Assembly (NCBI RefSeq): GCF_000159995.1
Contig: NZ_GG700642.1
Span: forward strand, 192,376 to 236,728
Length of the DNA: 44,353 nt
Direction: 5' to 3'
Source: Alloprevotella tannerae ATCC 51259
Lineage (GTDB): Bacteria; Bacteroidota; Bacteroidia; Bacteroidales; Bacteroidaceae
Shown piece by piece: positions 43,514-44,353 of the stretch (its first letter is position 1; each line of letters begins with the position of its first letter). Below the pieces are notes generated by a model. It was given only the letters and a program-made list of their open reading frames with translations. It was not told the DNA's origin and did not search any database. Position numbers and translations under genes: made by a program.

Positions 43514-44353
43514 ATGGGTAAAAGTACACATTTTAGCGGACAGCCGCTCTATTCTCAGATCATAAAATTGTTGAACAAGTCCGAAATCCTCCGCATAAGC
43601 AGCGAACAGGGCGCAGAACGCTATGTCAAGAGCTTTGACGCTTGGACTCATCTGCTTGTGATGCTTTATGCCGTCATCATGCGTTTCGACTCTCTACGTG
43701 AAATCACCGCGTCCCTTCAGGCCGAGGCCTGTAAGCTGCGCCATCTCGGCATCTTCATGATGACTTCAAGGAGCACTTTGGCGGATGGAAACAAAAGGCG
43801 TTCGGAGGCGGTCTTTGAGGCCGTTTATAGGGATTTATACGCCAAGCATCGTCATCTTCTTTCTTCGGACAGCCGGCTGTGCACAAGAAAAAATGAACCG
43901 AAATGGATGAAACGGCTGAAGATAATTGACTCCACAACGATTACCCTCTTCTCCAACCTGCTCTTCAAAGGCGTGGGCAGACATCCCAAAACAGGTAAAA
44001 AGAAAGGGGGTATCAAAGTGCACAGTATAATCCAAGCCAACGAGGGAGTTCCATCGGACATCCGCTTCACTTCCGCAGCCACCAACGACTCTTTTATGCT
44101 CTTGCCGGCCACGTTGAACAGGGGGGATATCATTGCCTTGGATCGTGCCTACATCGACTATGCGAAGTTTCAGCAGATGACGGAGCGCGGCGTCGTCTAT
44201 GTCACGAAGATGAAGAAGAACCTGCAATACACGATAGAGGAGGACGTCATGTGTCAAACGCCGGAAGGGGTGATGCAGGTTCGTGTACAACGGGTTACTT
44301 TCCGAAAGAAACTCAAGGGCGGTTCCAGCATTGTCCATCACGCACGCATCGTC
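43514..44353 (+). CDS. IS4-family transposase, DUF4372 type (partial)
   Basis: An open frame from the ATG at 43514 to the window end (280 codons, no stop). The N-terminal domain (THFSGQPLYSQIIKLLNKSE, SFDAWTHLLVMLYAVIMRFDSLREI) matches DUF4372 of Bacteroidota IS4 elements. The DDE domain follows, with the first Asp in KIIDSTTITLF, a His in GGIKVHSII and the second Asp in IIALDRAYIDY. The final Glu region lies outside the window. The C-terminus seen at 2-154 probably represents the missing part in another copy. No frameshift or stop is seen, so this copy may be active. Confidence 0.92.
   Translation, partial: MGKSTHFSGQPLYSQIIKLLNKSEILRISSEQGAERYVKSFDAWTHLLVMLYAVIMRFDSLREITASLQAEACKLRHLGIFMMTSRSTLADGNKRRSEAVFEAVYRDLYAKHRHLLSSDSRLCTRKNEPKWMKRLKIIDSTTITLFSNLLFKGVGRHPKTGKKKGGIKVHSIIQANEGVPSDIRFTSAATNDSFMLLPATLNRGDIIALDRAYIDYAKFQQMTERGVVYVTKMKKNLQYTIEEDVMCQTPEGVMQVRVQRVTFRKKLKGGSSIVHHARIV

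Larger units (their letters stand above)
43379..44353 (+). mobile_element. Left end of an IS4-like insertion sequence (partial)
   Basis: It starts with the 20-bp terminal sequence 43379-43398 (inverted copy of 234-253), only about 50 bases after the recombinase stop, and runs off the window end. A hairpin (43444-43476) precedes the transposase gene. Confidence 0.8.

Overview
The window is a chromosomal segment of a Bacteroidales bacterium, most likely a Prevotellaceae or Porphyromonadaceae member. Four things point there: promoters of the Bacteroidota type (-7 TAnnTTTG with a TTG/TTTG about 20 bases upstream) before many genes; three proteins with C-terminal type IX secretion (T9SS) sorting domains; an hmu-type haem operon; and the Bacteroidales gene order rimP-nusA-infB-cvpA-sufB. 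Species cannot be fixed from the sequence alone.

Layout. 1-253 is the right end of an IS4-like insertion sequence. 844-5017 (all minus) holds a secreted subtilisin-like protease, a cysteine desulfidase/UPF0597 protein and an AraC-type regulator. 5786-14315 (minus) is one tight operon for haem use: TonB-dependent receptor, giant CobN-like HmuS, membrane protein HmuT, ExbB/TolQ-like HmuU and small HmuV; no hmuY is present. 14471-17107 (minus) is a tandem pair of paralogous secreted YD-repeat-like proteins with duplicated promoters. 18318-21110 (plus) is an M16 metalloprotease. 21133-24231 is repeat-rich, with a surface-protein relic, an inverted-repeat element, an HU-like gene and 169-bp tandem repeats. 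24232-27439 encodes a small beta-barrel, a lipoprotein and an AspT/YidE-type transporter. A tRNA-Arg(CCG) follows, then the translation and Fe-S block rimP-nusA-infB-cvpA-sufB (28427-35332).

From 35.4 kb on the content is accessory: an AT-rich membrane KAP P-loop NTPase where sufC would normally follow, REP-like repeats, a LytTR two-component system with a divergent outer-membrane protein gene and paired LytTR-type binding repeats, a relic of one tyrosine recombinase, an intact second recombinase (IntDOT-like), and the left end of an IS whose terminal inverted repeat matches the one at the window start.

The most unusual feature is a family of four intergenic elements, each exactly 80 bp, built to one plan: half core, four 7-nt GC-rich spacers alternating with three 14-bp near-palindromic cores, half core. 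They lie at 344-423, 5459-5538, 17406-17485 and 27742-27821, all in the same orientation. Other points of interest are a methionine-rich insert in HmuS, an 18-bp inverted repeat enclosing three 22-bp repeats, and a tRNA with an apparently compensated 19-56 tertiary pair.
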